DNA of 64,000 nt, taken from NCBI GenBank assembly GCA_038098605.1, contig JAZDUA010000584.1, forward strand, positions 372,001-436,000, read 5' to 3'. The translations under genes and the position numbers were made by a program. This DNA comes from Gryllus longicercus (Eukaryota > Arthropoda > Insecta > Orthoptera > Gryllidae). Shown here in pieces: positions 31,401 to 43,390 of this stretch (the first letter of the stretch is position 1; each line of letters begins with the position of its first letter). The notes under the pieces are model-generated. The model had not been told where the DNA came from, ran no database searches, and saw only the letters and a program-made list of their open reading frames with translations.

Positions 31401-34400
31401 ATAGGGTAGCAAAGCAAGGATAAAGCATTGTAAACCACAGTTTCTAAGCATTTACGACCCCGTGGGCCGTGTGTAGGGAAGGGTTATTTTGAAAGGGAAT
31501 TTTCGTTCGATAAAACTCTAATCATAAAACATATTGGAAGACTATTGATATTCAGAATCAAATGAGTATTGATTGTTTTCTTATCGCGATGCGCTCCTCT
31601 TTTCATATATTTTCCACTTAGCTAAATTGTGTTAGTCCAAACTCTTGCTTTCGTTTTTACCCGCCGTTTTATTCATTCGACTGTTGTTCTATAGGCCCTA
31701 GGTTTGAATGGCGAAATTTATTTCACCGTGGAGTATCTTCTGTTGTTTTTCTACCTGCAGTGGAAATGGCTGTCATTGAAAACCTTCTTTCTTCTTGTCC
31801 AAACAGGTGATAGTCGCCGCCGGGCCGGTAAATTCCCCGGCGTTGCTCCTGAGATCTGGAGTGGGTCCACGCAGCCACCTCGAGCAACTAGGAATCCCCG
31901 TCGTCAAAGATTTGCCCGTTGGGTATAACCTCCAGGTAGATCAATACTATTTTCAGTTTATTTCACTGATAATGGGGAAGTTTATAGTGAAAAATTAAAC
32001 ATACATGATTTATATCACACGTTTTTTACACTTTGGCGCTCATGTTTTCATCGTCCTATGTCAATCTTATCCTATTTTTCTTGTCTGTAATATTTCGTCC
32101 GAAAAGTATTCAGGAAAAATTAATCGAGAAAAACTATTAACTAGATGCAATTAGTGAGCTTCCTGCCAGTGGAATAGCATTTAATCTCTCATTATCATTT
32201 CAAATTTTAACTCATGTATACCTACACGTTTGGAATACCTAGACATTTATCCTAAAATATGAAGGTGGCCCGATATTCATTCTATTTATCCCGTAAGTGG
32301 CCCAATAATGATTTTACATTTTTTCTTATATTTCAATTTAAACCATTTTGTTGTGATTAAAATACTATGGGGAATTAAAAATAATTGTTTTTAATTTCTA
32401 GTTTGTGCATTTAGTTTGTACATTTTAATTTGTATACCCTACAAGAATTGCAGTTCGAGGAACTTTAATATGCTTTCTGGTTTGCCATATATTGACTATG
32501 GTAATTAGACTCATTCCATAGGAATTTGATGCTGCACTTACGAGAGGTTTGTCACGCCACTTACAAAGAAATGACACCATAATTTTTATTTCTTGCGAAA
32601 CAAGTGGATTTCTCTCACTTTAACTGTGCCTCTCTCTCACTCTCTTTCGCTCTCTCTCTTTCTCTCTCTCTTTCGCTCTCTCTTTCTCTCTCTCTTTCGC
32701 TCTCTCCCGCTCTCTTTCGCTCTCTCTCTCTCTCTCCTCTCTCTATTTTGAAAGTATTTTTTTGTTCAGTTTCAGTTTTAAGCTACAAAAGAAGAAAAAT
32801 AAATCTTTATAAAATAAATAAATAGATTACTCTTTAGAAAATTAAACATATCCGGCTGATAACAAAAAATAGAGCCCCTTCGTGCCCCCTGCGTACAAGA
32901 CGTCAAGAGGAACGACAACCTGTTTTCCCCTGAACCGAATTCCCCACCACCCGACGACGCAGTTGCAGCTGCTACACGAAATGTGCTGTCGGCATCGTCC
33001 ATGTAGAGCCCATGTCCCGCACTTCGTTGTAGCGCAATGAACCGAAACACACACTCATAACAGAGAAACTAACTAGAAATATCGTGAAAAGTTGGTCGGT
33101 ACTTAGTAGTTAGTTATTCCGGGCGCGTCAACTACTGACGTCATTGGTGCTGTAAAAGTAGTGCATGCTCTTTCCTCGGGAAGTGGCGGTGTTCTGCCCC
33201 CGCTGGATGACGAGACCAGGCGCCAACCTACCGTCGGCTAGCGAGGTTTCCCCAACCAAGTATCTCCCACCAGTTAGGCACCGCCCCATTCAGGACCAGC
33301 TTTAAGTCGGTCTCCCGGCATCTTGATCTATAGCAAGTTTAAGTTCTTTTTAGCGTGAAATTTGACACAATCAAATAAAGTTACCTACTCAACATTCCAA
33401 AATATAGAATATGTATTTTATTAAAAAGAGGCAAAAGAATTAAATCAAGACATATTTAAATGATTGTTAAACTACAAAGACTGTTGTACAAGTGGTTGTT
33501 AAAGTAAGTCCTTTCTCCAATACAAACGGTTTTAAATTAGTTTAGAGTAATTAGAGTAAATAAAACATTAAAAATTGATTAATTTTGACACTGATTAATT
33601 ACACCGCACTCACGGAAGAAGTGTGCTAGCCTATATAACTCTAGTGCAACCTAAACCGAAGACTTGTGCCATTCACATTTGATGACTTGTAATGACTTGG
33701 ATATTCGACAGTTCAACAGTGGAGAATAAAAAAACCATTAAGATAGCATAATAAATGTATTCATTTATACAATTAAACTTCTCAAACCTAAATCGGATTT
33801 GCGTAAAAAAATAAAAACTACCAACTGAAGCCAACCAATCTCAGCCTCCCCTGCTCCTCTTTTTGGTCACACTAGTGAAATCGGAAGTGATCCCTGAAAA
33901 AACAAATATCTGTTACACTTGTCAATGCGTGTATACAGTTTTATGCTAATTTTGTTATGTTGTTTGGCTTCTGACATCTAGATAAATCAATATTACAATT
34001 GAAGAAATATTTATTTTTTTCTTTTGGGTGATATTGGGAACTTTTCGATGCACCGAGTGTTTGCACCTTCATTTCCACAGGATCACGTTGGGCTGCCTTG
34101 GCTGCTGGTCTCCATGAACACGTCTGAAGCGCCGTCCGTCCAGCGACTCCTAATCAACCCGCTCAACTTCGAGCAGTACACGCTCTCGCACAGCGGCCCA
34201 TACACGATGCTGGGGACGCTCGAGACGATCGGTTTGCACGATCTGGAGGGCACTGACTTCCACTCCCCCGACTGGCCGCAGGTGGAGATTCTCTACAGCT
34301 CCATGTCGCCCGTCTTCAGCGCGAGGAGCGTGAAGCCTTTCAGGATTAGAGAAGACACCTACAAAAATGTAGTCGAGTCTATTGGAAACACCCCGGTGTT

Positions 34401-36942
34401 TCAGGTAAGGGCGTAGAGAAATCACGGTAGGTGTACAAGTCAATTCAAGAGTTCGTACTTTTTCCCAACTCCAATTAAAATTTTGAGTATCCGTATTCTA
34501 GTATCTTGAATTCACAATTTTAAAATTAACTGAAGACTTGAACAAATATACAATAAAATCTAAGGAGGAATTGATCGACTCAAACAATTATTCCGGTTTA
34601 CAGAAGTTTCCGTTTCATGCAGGGATGTTCATTTTATGACATTTGTTACATTGATATTTCCGTCCTTAAATTAGTAAATTACATGACTTTGTTATAATAG
34701 TAAAAAATATATAAACAAATAACGTATTTCGCGAAAAAAAACACTAATAAATTAATATTAAATTTATTTGTGACAATTAAAAGGAAAATCTTCACAACTT
34801 ATGTACTAAAGTAATGTTATTTTTCCATTATTCATCTAAATTTTTTTGTTTTTTGTCTTTCCCACTTGCTAAAACCTTTTCAATTTTATTTTCTGAAGTT
34901 GAAAAACTGTAAATTTTGGACTTTTATTTTCTTTTAACCACTGTTAAACTGGTTCTGATACTCATTAAACACCCCCCTCACTGCCTAGTCGCTGTCGCCG
35001 AGCTGCACGCTGACTCAACGCACAATGCGTTACAGCCCAGAGTACTACCTCTTTCTGATACTCTCGCATGGCCTTTACCAATACGGCACTGGCGACGGTT
35101 CTAAAATCTAGGTCGGAAGATGTGTGAATAGAAGCCACGCCCGTAACTATCTCACGCTCAGAGAGCAGGGAGGAAGGGAATTTCCCTACGATATACGCCC
35201 TGAGAGAAAATGTCCCCGAGGGCGAATTCTACGCTGACAGATGAAGCCCCTCTTCTTCACTGTGAGACTGAAACTAATCACATGGTTAAAGAAATTAAAA
35301 TGGACTTGCAGATGCATTCCTTCCAGGAAGAGAATCTCGCGTCTCTCTGTCAATTGCATGACATTCACAGAAATACGTTTTTTCGGAGGAGGACATGAAA
35401 AATCGTTCTGTTTGTGCTTTAGACAGATTCCGTTTTTTGCTGTGTAAAGCGTCATTTACCTGAAAGTGCAAGAAGTTTGTGTCAAGTATTTTAAATAGTT
35501 GATATTTTATTTTTGAAAAAAAAACATCATAAAAAAACTTCAATAATTTTCAGATATCCTTAAACTGCTCATTCTTCAGAACAAAGTGACCTACGACGAA
35601 CATTTTGGTCGGTAAATAAAGTCCAAAAAATTATCAAAACACACGATAAAATTTGTATTACATGTCCTGTTCATTTTTACTATGTTTTGTCAATTTGACC
35701 TTAATAGCACCCCCCTTATCATGATCAGTTACTAAAGAAGTAATAAGCATAACGGATTTATAAAACGATGGTTGGTGTTAGATCGATGTTTCAATAAATT
35801 GGATGTTTTGCAGTATGTGCGTGTGTGCAGGTGACAGCGTGTGTCAGGGTGATATTTCATTGACGTGGATGTTTTGCAGTATGTCGGTGTGCGTGTGTGC
35901 AGGCGACGGCGTGTGTCAGAGCGATGTTTCATGAAGGGGGATGATTTGAGTATGTCGGTGTGCGTGTGTGCAGGCGACGGTGTGGCGTCTGCACCCGCGG
36001 AGCCGCGGCCGTGTGTCCCTGCGGAGCGCCGACCCGGCGGACGCGCCGCTCATCGACCCGCAGGTAGGGATCGATATCTCAATCGACTTTAAGTTTCGAT
36101 AATACAAAATTCCAAAATAAGTATGAAAATTTACCGTTTTGAGGGATGTCAACTTAAATCATTAGTCCTGAAAGTTTAGTACAGACTATATTACGCGATA
36201 TAAAGTTTCCAATATTGATTTTGATTAGTGATGTGATTTGAAATATAGGTAGTAATATCTTTTACTTATTACACAAATAAATTTACGCTATTGAATATAT
36301 AATTTGTGTTAATGCACATTACACTCCGTATTCATCCTACATGTGTGAACTATTGGAACTTATTTCAAGCACAGTTTTAGGTGCAAGCAGAAAAGACGTG
36401 TGAAGAATCCAAATTCTATTTTCCCAAAGTAATATTGACGTTTCAATAGTCACATAGTATATGTCTCGATAAAGATATTACTTGTTACCGATTGCGCGTT
36501 CGTGTCTGTCAGGGTGAATGTCGTCGGTGTGTGTGCGCAGGGCCTGTCGGACGAGGAGGACGTGGCGGTGAGCGTGGCGGGCATCCGCGCCTTGCAGCGC
36601 GTGCTGCGCGCCCCGGCGCTGCGCGAGGTGGACGCGCAGCTGCTGCGCACGCCGCTGCCGGGCTGCGAGGAGCGGCCCTGGGACTCGGACGAGTACTGGC
36701 GCTGCGCGCTGCGCATGCACGGCCTGACGCTCTACCACCCGTGCTGCACCAACAAGATGGGGCCCGGCGCAGACGCCGACGCCGTCGTGGCGCCCGACCT
36801 GAAGGTGCGCGGCCTGAAGGGCCTGCGCGTGGCCGATACCTCCGTCATGCCCACGCTCGTCTCGGGCCACCTGCAGATGGCGGCCTACGTCATCGGGGAG
36901 AAGGCCGCCGACCTCATCAAGCGCGATTACCCGGGGCTCTAG
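28090..36942 (+). CDS. GMC oxidoreductase (glucose dehydrogenase-like), copy B, seven exons
   Basis: Exons 28090-28437, 29788-30059, 30546-30867, 31807-31935, 34081-34404, 35974-36063 and 36541-36942 join in frame to 628 residues plus stop, about the usual size of insect GMC enzymes. Residues 1-31 form a signal-peptide-like segment with an Ala/Leu core, suggesting a secreted flavoenzyme. GSGPAG at 74-79 and LLLEAGD at about 96-102 form the FAD Rossmann unit. The signature 1 region is near 148-158 (GHAVGGGTVIN), signature 2 at 320-334, and the catalytic-site histidines at 561 and 605. No in-frame Met precedes exon 1, as a TAG lies at 28075-28077, so the initiator must be in an upstream exon. 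The substrate is unknown: glucose or another alcohol, with ecdysone-type sterols less likely. Confidence 0.92.
28411..28734 (+). repeat. 72-bp minisatellite built from the exon 1 splice donor (5 units)
   Basis: The last 27 bases of exon 1 and its donor (MRIPLLALQ, then GTGC) recur at 28471, 28543, 28615 and 28687 after the original at 28411. The first step is 60 bp, the others exactly 72 bp. The linker between units carries CGATGCCTACTAGCGCTTAA. The reading frame of exon 1 stays open through all units up to the stop at 28789. Each unit therefore offers a repeated CTGCAG/GTG junction. Copy C has seven units. Confidence 0.93.
28735..29061 (-). pseudogene. Reverse transcriptase C-terminal remnant of a non-LTR element
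   Basis: On the minus strand, with one stop and a frame shift, it reads KLNSLL (stop) GKISRSTKKKLFDSI, LYGVETWEL, MENIRNEDILKGMKV and ETRRLKWFGQVKRL. This is the post-palm and C-terminal region of RTE-like elements (YGxExW, IRNEDI, RLKWFGHVxR). It sits between the clean and the degenerate donor units in both B and C, so it entered before they duplicated. Confidence 0.75.
29062..29240 (+). repeat. Degenerate donor-minisatellite units
   Basis: Two to three decayed units beyond the LINE remnant: ATGATGCCTACTAGCTCTTA, then ATCCCGAGG..CTCTGCAGAT, and a second round with ATTCCGCTGCTCGCATTGCA. They show that the array was once continuous and longer. Confidence 0.75.
29324..29750 (+). repeat. Duplicated 215-bp segment before exon 2
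   Basis: CATAACCCTGCTTGCCC at 29324 returns as CATAACCCTGCTGGCCC at 29539, each followed by the CATTT..ACGCACTG block and by AATATCAAAC/ACCATCAAAC with a CATCTGCATG block. Copy A has one unit only. The first unit lacks the exon. Confidence 0.7.
29788..30059 (+). CDS. GMC copy B exon 2
   Basis: Acceptor TTTCCAG, donor GTGAGT, 272 bp, starting MSATDANWGY in phase 0. Same sequence as copy A exon 2 by eye, and one base different from copy C. It carries the GMC signature 1 region. Confidence 0.92.
30546..30867 (+). CDS. GMC copy B exon 3
   Basis: Begins with the A of the split AGA codon after GTCCCCAG and ends after GAG before GTGCGC. 322 bp, very GC-rich, encoding RGYAGPVPVNYPSH through FDVFADKE. 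Confidence 0.92.
30868..31806 (+). other. Intron 3 of copy B
   Basis: 939 bp. It contains at 31105-31250 a diverged relative of the foldback element (GAGGAAGG.TGCAGAATGGC and GGACGCGGTGTC). Otherwise AT-rich with nothing recognised. Acceptor TTGTCCAAACAG. Confidence 0.7.
31807..31935 (+). CDS. GMC copy B exon 4
   Basis: 43 codons, phase 0, with the full GMC signature 2 (GPVNSPALLLRSGVG) and LPVGYNLQ at the end; donor GTAGAT. Confidence 0.93.
32630..32744. repeat. CT/TTTCGC microsatellite
   Basis: CTCTCT runs with periodic TTTCGC interruptions. Copy C keeps only about 15 bp of CT at about 61720-61735, so the tract differs sharply between otherwise very similar introns. Confidence 0.9.
33165..33320 (-). 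repeat. Dispersed SINE-like repeat, member 3 (inverse)
   Basis: Reverse complement of the family in copy A intron 6: GGGGCGGTGCCTAACTGGTG, CTCGCTAGCCGACGGTAGGT and TTGGCGCCTGG match on the minus strand. Twin at 62155-62305 in copy C. Confidence 0.7.
34081..34404 (+). CDS. GMC copy B exon 5
   Basis: 108 codons from DHVGLPWLLVSMN to NTPVFQ, phase 0 at both ends, donor GTAAGG. It differs from C at one visible residue (YTLSHS against YTLLHS) and more from A. Confidence 0.92.
34405..35973 (+). other. Intron 5 of copy B
   Basis: 1,569 bp, lacking the mariner, microsatellites and LINE fragment found in copy A. AT-rich and unassigned except for a GC-richer patch near 34970-35240 and the short acceptor array at its end. 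Confidence 0.65.
35781..35973 (+). repeat. 72-bp acceptor minisatellite, short allele (about 3 units)
   Basis: Two full units and one partial unit of the array that has 13 units in copy A, ending at the exon 6 acceptor. The last unit has the same GATGATTTGAGTATG variant as in copy A, so this variant predates the copy number change. Confidence 0.9.
35974..36063 (+). CDS. GMC copy B exon 6
   Basis: 30 codons, ATVWRLHPRSRG then VSLRSADPADAPLIDPQ; one residue (His for Arg) differs from copy A. Donor GTAGGG. Confidence 0.92.
36064..36540 (+). other. Intron 6 of copy B
   Basis: 477 bp, the compact form. Its last 45 bases (GTCTGTCAGGGTGAATGTCG, then TCGGTGTGTGTGCGCAG) resemble a shortened 72-bp acceptor unit of intron 5, suggesting that both acceptors share an origin. 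Confidence 0.65.
36541..36942 (+). CDS. GMC copy B exon 7 (C-terminal catalytic domain)
   Basis: 133 codons plus TAG, protein identical to copy A exon 7 by eye; one synonymous base difference (GAT for GAC in VADTS) is visible. It carries both catalytic-site histidines. Confidence 0.94.
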   Translation, partial: GLSDEEDVAVSVAGIRALQRVLRAPALREVDAQLLRTPLPGCEERPWDSDEYWRCALRMHGLTLYHPCCTNKMGPGADADAVVAPDLKVRGLKGLRVADTSVMPTLVSGHLQMAAYVIGEKAADLIKRDYPGL

Positions 36943-39454
36943 GCTTTCCCCACATTTCACTTCTCCCAGATTATGAAGACATCCTTGCCCGTAGGAAGGT
37001 ATTCCTAAAGAAGAAAGAGTGATGTAATGCAGCGGGGGAAGGCGGCGATTTTTTGGCACAAAAACTCCATATTTTCCAATCCATATTTCGTGGGTCCTTG
37101 ATACCGAAAAAATCGAATGACGGCAAAACATCTATCTGTCAGTGAACAACGTTAGTTGTTAGACCGTTCACCCGATTTTCTCCAAATTGATATTTTGGAG
37201 TCGATCTGGATAACTTCGCGGTCCCTTAAATTAGAAACGAATAATTTATTTTTCGGGGGATATTTAACATGAGGCTCCTGGAACATTTTCCAATTCTTTT
37301 AGAAAAATTGATCCATCGTTTTTCATTAAATTTTGTTGTTGGGTAGTGTAAAGGACATTTAAGAGAATGATACAAGTTTCGTGATCGTTGAAAACTGACT
37401 TTTAAAAGATGACTAATATTTAAAAAGTTTTCTATATCTTCCTGCAACTACAATTTTGAATATATTTTTTCGTAATGAAATGTGTTCATCAGAAATAGTT
37501 TTCCAAAAGATGTTATCACAATATTTTGATAATATGAGTATTTTGGCGTAATTTTAGATGAAATATAGGCGGTTTTAAAACCATTTTAAATAATTTTCTC
37601 AGAAAATGCTTCAAATTGTGTCTTTCTTTTTTATCCTCGTGTGTAGTAAAGAACTCTAAAGATAATGGAAATTGTCCTGTTTTCGGCACACTTCGCATTT
37701 TCGAAAATTACAAAAAACAGTTCGCAATTGTAATTTCGCATTTCGCGCACTTTGTTTCTGGCGTTGCCATTTCGGAAAATAGCAACACACGTTTGAAAAT
37801 TCTTCTAATTCATCCCATTGTTGTAGGTCATGATGAGGTAATATTGTTATAAAAGAAAATAGATTATCGTATTTCTTACTTAAAGTTTATAACGCTCATA
37901 AAATCTACAGCTATATGAAGTACAGGCATCAAGGTTTTCAAACAATGATGCTAGGATTGAGGGACGTAACCACGAGCTTTGCTTGAGTTGGAACGTCAAG
38001 GTAGCAAGACAAACATTACGACGGTGAACGCCCAAACACCGAGCGGAAACATAAACAGGAACGGCTGATGTTCTTGCCCTTTTCCGTGGCACGGGCGTGA
38101 TAACCTGGCACGCGCGCGCCGTCGCTGGGAAGAGATTTGCCCAGTTGCTCGCGAACTCTGCGCGCGGTCTCTTCTCCGACATCTTGCAGGCCGCCTGCCC
38201 GTATCCTGCGAGGTGGCGTCGGAATGGCTTCGACGCCCGGAAGGATGATGGGCCACCGCTCCGCCACGCTTTTCACGAGCCTAACGGTACATATTAAATC
38301 TTTGTTGACTCTATTTTAATGGATCTGCTGGACAGTGGCGGTGTGGACAAGGGGACGTAGGTCTTTTAAATGATGATCTTCTCCCCCATATGTCACATAC
38401 AGTTTTTACTGTTTTTTCTTTTCATTAAGTAAATCTAAATCTAAATGATTTTTTTCAAATATGTATTTTTATACTTTTTATTTTCTGTTATACATACATA
38501 AACAAGGAGCAATATACTGAAGAAACTTGTGTAATAGTATTGCGGCTAGATTTAGTTTTTTATGAGGATTTACTTACAGTAACCTTTTTTAAGTGGCATT
38601 GCAATATAATCGTGCGATATGGCAGTTTGAGAAGTTATTCCAAGGATTTAATAGTTGGACGGAGAATAAGGACAATTTATTTACTGAACGTTATTATTAC
38701 GTCTATATGTTCATTTAAATGGTACATTCAACTAAGGTAAGTGACGCATATATGGCCGTTGCAGGTAATATGGCCAAGTAACAACTATGTTACTAGCTGA
38801 AAATGTTCTCCGTAGTACTAGCATGCTTTCTGGGAGAGCGTAGGATGGGCGTTAACTCCCTACCAGGCTTGTTGACTCGCGCATTTGTCGTCTGCAGCTG
38901 GCCTCTGCTTGTCGTTCTTCAAATTTAATACGTTTTAAGGTAATAGTGCACGTAGGTGTTTGCAAATTTATTATTAAAAAACGACAATAAGAAACAATTT
39001 ACTTTTTATGTTCGATGCACCATCACTATTGACAGCTATGCCGCGTGTTTCCGCTGTTCCAGAACAGTGTTACCGTTCTCATAGAAGAAAATTTTGGCTT
39101 ACTGCATTGAAAATAACTGGGGTTAATATTCGCCACTTAGATCTATTTTGGTGTCGTTGGTTTAATTATCTGTGTACCCACTAAGATCATAGCGCAAAAA
39201 CACGTTTTTTGTAGGTTTTTAGAATCTTCTGGTGGATCCAGAAACAAACTATCATTTATCCACCAGGAGACCGAAACACATAACACCATATATGTCTCGA
39301 TTAACGCAAGGGAAGTGGTCTAAGCGAGAGTTACGGATACGCACGTACTCACACACATTTAAATACTATATAGGGATTAAATAACCGATTCCAATAGTGC
39401 GAAAAAGTATACACTGAGGTAGCACCTAGTTTATTTTTTTAATGATGTTTCTTC

Positions 39455-39980
39455 ATCAATGGCTCAAGGTAAAGTAATATTTTTAGATCTTTCAAAAGCT
39501 TTTGCAGTCATTAGAATTCTGCTGTCAAAATTTCCTTTATATGGAATTAGTGTTATAGCCTTAGATATCCTCGTAACTTTAATATCAATCGTAAAGAGTA
39601 GAAATACCGTACAAACATTAAAAATTATTATTAATGGCTCTTCTTTCCAATTCTTACCAAATTGAGCATGGCGTTCCCTAGGGTTCGATCTCAGTCCATA
39701 TCCTCTTTCTTTTATAGGTTAACGATATCTCATCGATCTTTAAAAACGGCAGAACAGTTCTCTTTACGGATAACACGAATATTCCTTGTCACAACTATAA
39801 ATAGTACAATTTAGCAGTTCCAAATCGTTCTCACAATAACATATTAATCTTTAACGAAGGAAAATATGTCAATGAATATTTTTGCATTTCAAACCGGGAA
39901 TCATATGCGCCGTTGAAAAAAATGGATTTGGCTGATTTTATGGTAATATCTCTAAGTTTCTCAATTCAGCTAAACCCTAA
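39455..39980 (+). pseudogene. Non-LTR reverse transcriptase relic, second copy
   Basis: Counterpart of 16640-17160: VIFLDLSKAFAVI, VNDISSIFKNGRTVLF and a TDNTN box in place of ADDTN, with stops. It is slightly closer to the family consensus at its start (IFLDLSKAF). Confidence 0.7.
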
Positions 39981-40499
39981 ATAGAACATTCTTATAACTC
40001 AATTAAATAATAATATAAGTTCATTATGTCGCGACTAATTCGCATTCAGAATTTTTTCAAATTCAACGTCCATGCAGCTCGTTGTATGTGTGGCAAATGT
40101 ACGAGTATCACATTGCCACCTGAGATAAGCCGTAATTTACTGTGGAAGCTTATTCTATTGTATCCAAACTCTCAGATTGCAGAAAATATCTACTAAAAAT
40201 AACGATATGCGGGCCACGCACTTCCTGCAAGTCACTCACTTTCAAGAGATATCAATATCAATACAAGAAATCCACATTTAATACATGTACATGACTTTAA
40301 AACGAATTTCCAAATTATATTAAATAATTAAAATCGATAAATAATAAAAAATTTAAATTCACAAATTTACACAAATTTATTACACAAATGTAAGTTCAAA
40401 GTAAATATTTTCTGCTACATAACTGTTTTGAAACAGTTATAGATTTTACTGACCATTAAAAACTTGCAGTGCTACAACACGACGTACTTTCTCGAATTA

Positions 40500-43390
40500 T
40501 ATCTAAATTTGCAATTTTCGAAAATTTAGAGAGTTCAACGAATATGACACCCGTACCATTCCTTCAAGCGTTCCTTCCTCTATCCGTAAAAAAATTGGGG
40601 CAGTTTTTGAGAAAGTATTTTTTTATTAAGTGCAATAATTTCAAGCACAAATTTCGAACAAAATACAAATTTTTCAAAAACCTGAACTGATATTTTTTAA
40701 AGTGATGGTTTTCTGGAACGGACTATGTCTAAGACAAAATTCTTTCTCTTCAATTTTGTTGTTTTGAAATATTACCTGTGTGCAATTATCGAAAGCACGG
40801 AGAGTTCGCCGAAAATGTGACTAGCACAATATTTTTTATCTCTGTTTGATAAACACGAGGAGAAAATTTAAAGAAAAAAATTCGTGCGGTTATAGAGAAA
40901 ACATTGTTTAAAATTTATTTTAAGTGTCCATATTTCGCCCAAAATTACACGAATACTACTCTATTTCGACCAATTATAAATGACCTTATTTCAAGATCTC
41001 TTTTAAAAACAAATTGCATTAAGGAAAAAATCTCTCTTTTTGATATTATAGTTGTAAGAAGAAAAGAAATTTTAAGTCTGAAATTTTCGAACAAGGAATT
41101 TCAATGAACATGAGATCTGCACCCTTCTTTTAACCTTTTTTATGCTAGCCGAGGACAAAGTTTAATAAAAAAGTGTAAAGCTATTTTTGAGAAAATTTTC
41201 GAAGTGTTGGGACGTGACGTATAGTACCTTAAAAATCAAAAAAATCCATTGGAAATTCCCAAAACCTCGAGCTTGTTAAGATCAATTGAATCGTTTGTTT
41301 CAGAAACCCATCAATGCCAAAATCTAAAACACGCATTAGCGACAGATTGTTGTTCCAAGAAGATAGACACACGGTTTAGTGCATATTTATATGAAAAATA
41401 TTAATTTATCAACTGCTTTAATAAATAAAATTATGGGATATTTTTTCTTAGTTTTCTCGAGATGAGGAATTTGGCATTTCACGGGTTTTTGATACACACG
41501 ATTCAATTGGGGAATATCAATTTTGAAGCAAATAGGTTGAACGCTAGCGTTGTCAAAGACGGCCGGACAAAGTACTCAGCACGGACAAACACTGAGACAT
41601 ACGGACAGGCAGACATATTTCTATCAATCAATTTTTAGGAATAAAGGACCTACAACACAAGGATTTTAGCTACATCATATGTTAGAGGACATAATTTACT
41701 GTATAGCAAAAGGATCTATTCACTTTCTTTTTACCAGGGTCCGGCAATAAGATTTATTTAAACCGAAATTTCAACGTTTTCCGGCGCTCATTTGCATAAT
41801 TTTCTCTTCTTAGGGAGTGCCACAAATGAAAAATATTTATTTTAACAATGATGTATAATGCATTAGTTTACTTTTAAATTGTTTAAATTTAAATAGTATT
41901 CCTACACATCACATACTTCTCGAATTTTTTCTACCTGCTCTACCTGTCTATTACACTACTACATAAACGCATAAATATTTTTCGCAACGGAACTCGAACT
42001 CAGGTCCTTCTAATGTATTCACCGTTAGCCCTACGTCTACATCATCTAATCGCAGAGTCTCGAGCTTCTAATTTTGAAATGGTAACTTTTTCAAATTTGA
42101 AAATATACGGAGTTGCAAAAAATGAGACAAGCGCCACGTGTTTTACCGCCCTTTGTTATATACGAAGAGAAAATTTAATAAAAAATGTCGGTCAGTTTAG
42201 AGAAAATATTTTTTTGCATATCTTTCAGACACAAATTACGTCAATTATGAATGGTTTTTCAAAAAATGAATGGATCTTTTTTTGCCTATTTTGAGCGAAT
42301 CCTGATTTTGTAGAACAATCATTGGTTAAGACAAAATTGTTCTCTTGATTGTAATTGTTTGCAGTTTTGAAACAAAAAACACAGAGTGTTTGCAGAAAAT
42401 GAGACTTGTCCCTTTTTATAGACAAGGATATTTTTTTTAAATTTTGGGGCGGTTGTGGAGAAAAAAAATCAAAAAGTTTACACTTGCCTGTATCTTCACA
42501 AAAATTCCACGAAAACTACTTAAATTTTCAAAAAAATTGAACATGACCTTAATTTAAGATCTATCTTTAAAAAACAAACTTTATTTAGTATCTACTGGCG
42601 CTACAGAATGGCACAGACTTTCCCGTATTGGTTTTCTATTTCCTAAGGTCTCGTCTAGCTATTCGAACTTGCCACATACTCTGGCCTGCTGCCATATATC
42701 GCTGCCCAAAGTATTTTTTTAATCTTAAAAAGATAAATTAGTACTATCCTTTCGAAAAAATTAAATAAAAAATTTGGAGCCATCTTTTGAGAAAATGGCG
42801 TTTGAGCATTTCTGAAAATGCGAAATGTTGAGCTAGTGTTTACAAAAAACGGTAGAGTTTTCAAGAAACTTTATTGGACATTACTTGAAGAAAATGTACT
42901 GATAAATATAATAATGCCAGCAAAAAGCCGATGACGTAAATATTAAAGACGCGAGACACCTGTCTAAAAATTATGTTCTTGTAATTAAAAAAAATATAGA
43001 GCAATATGGCATTTATATCATCTGATAAAGCGCATTTAGCACAATTCCTCCCAAACCTTTCTTGAAGAAAAATTTGGAACCGTTTTTGAGAAATCTTGAT
43101 TTTGTAATTTTTTAAAATTGCATAAATTTTATATTATTTTGCAAAAAATACTAAAATATTTTAAAAAAGTACATGGCCTTTACAAATTGCATTTCGAGGA
43201 AAATTCTCTATTTTTATTTTGTAATTGATGGAAGACGCCGAAAAATTCAAACTTTTGAAATTTTCGAAAATACAGAGTTTATCGTAAAAATCGGACCTGC
43301 ACTACCTTTATCCGTTTATTTTACACTGTTCTTACAAGAAATTTAATGAAAAATTTTGAGCCATTTTTTAGGTCACAGGCGCATCCCAGC
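40500..43390 (+). repeat. Degenerate AT-rich satellite, second copy
   Basis: Same array as 17690-20580, unit for unit, with small indels. The collinearity shows it was duplicated as part of the large unit and not re-amplified since. Confidence 0.65.

Larger units (their letters stand above)
31936..34080 (+). other. Intron 4 of copy B
   Basis: 2,145 bp, closely matching intron 4 of copy C and poorly that of A. It holds a CT microsatellite (32630-32744), a conserved block at 32840-33060 whose minus-strand frames I do not recognise, and a dispersed repeat at 33165-33320. The remainder is AT-rich. Confidence 0.65.

Noticed and set aside
32840..33060. Two overlapping minus-strand frames conserved in introns 4 of B and C (CNCVVGWWGIRF)
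   Set aside because: Conservation reflects recent duplication; both frames persist equally and neither matches a family I know.
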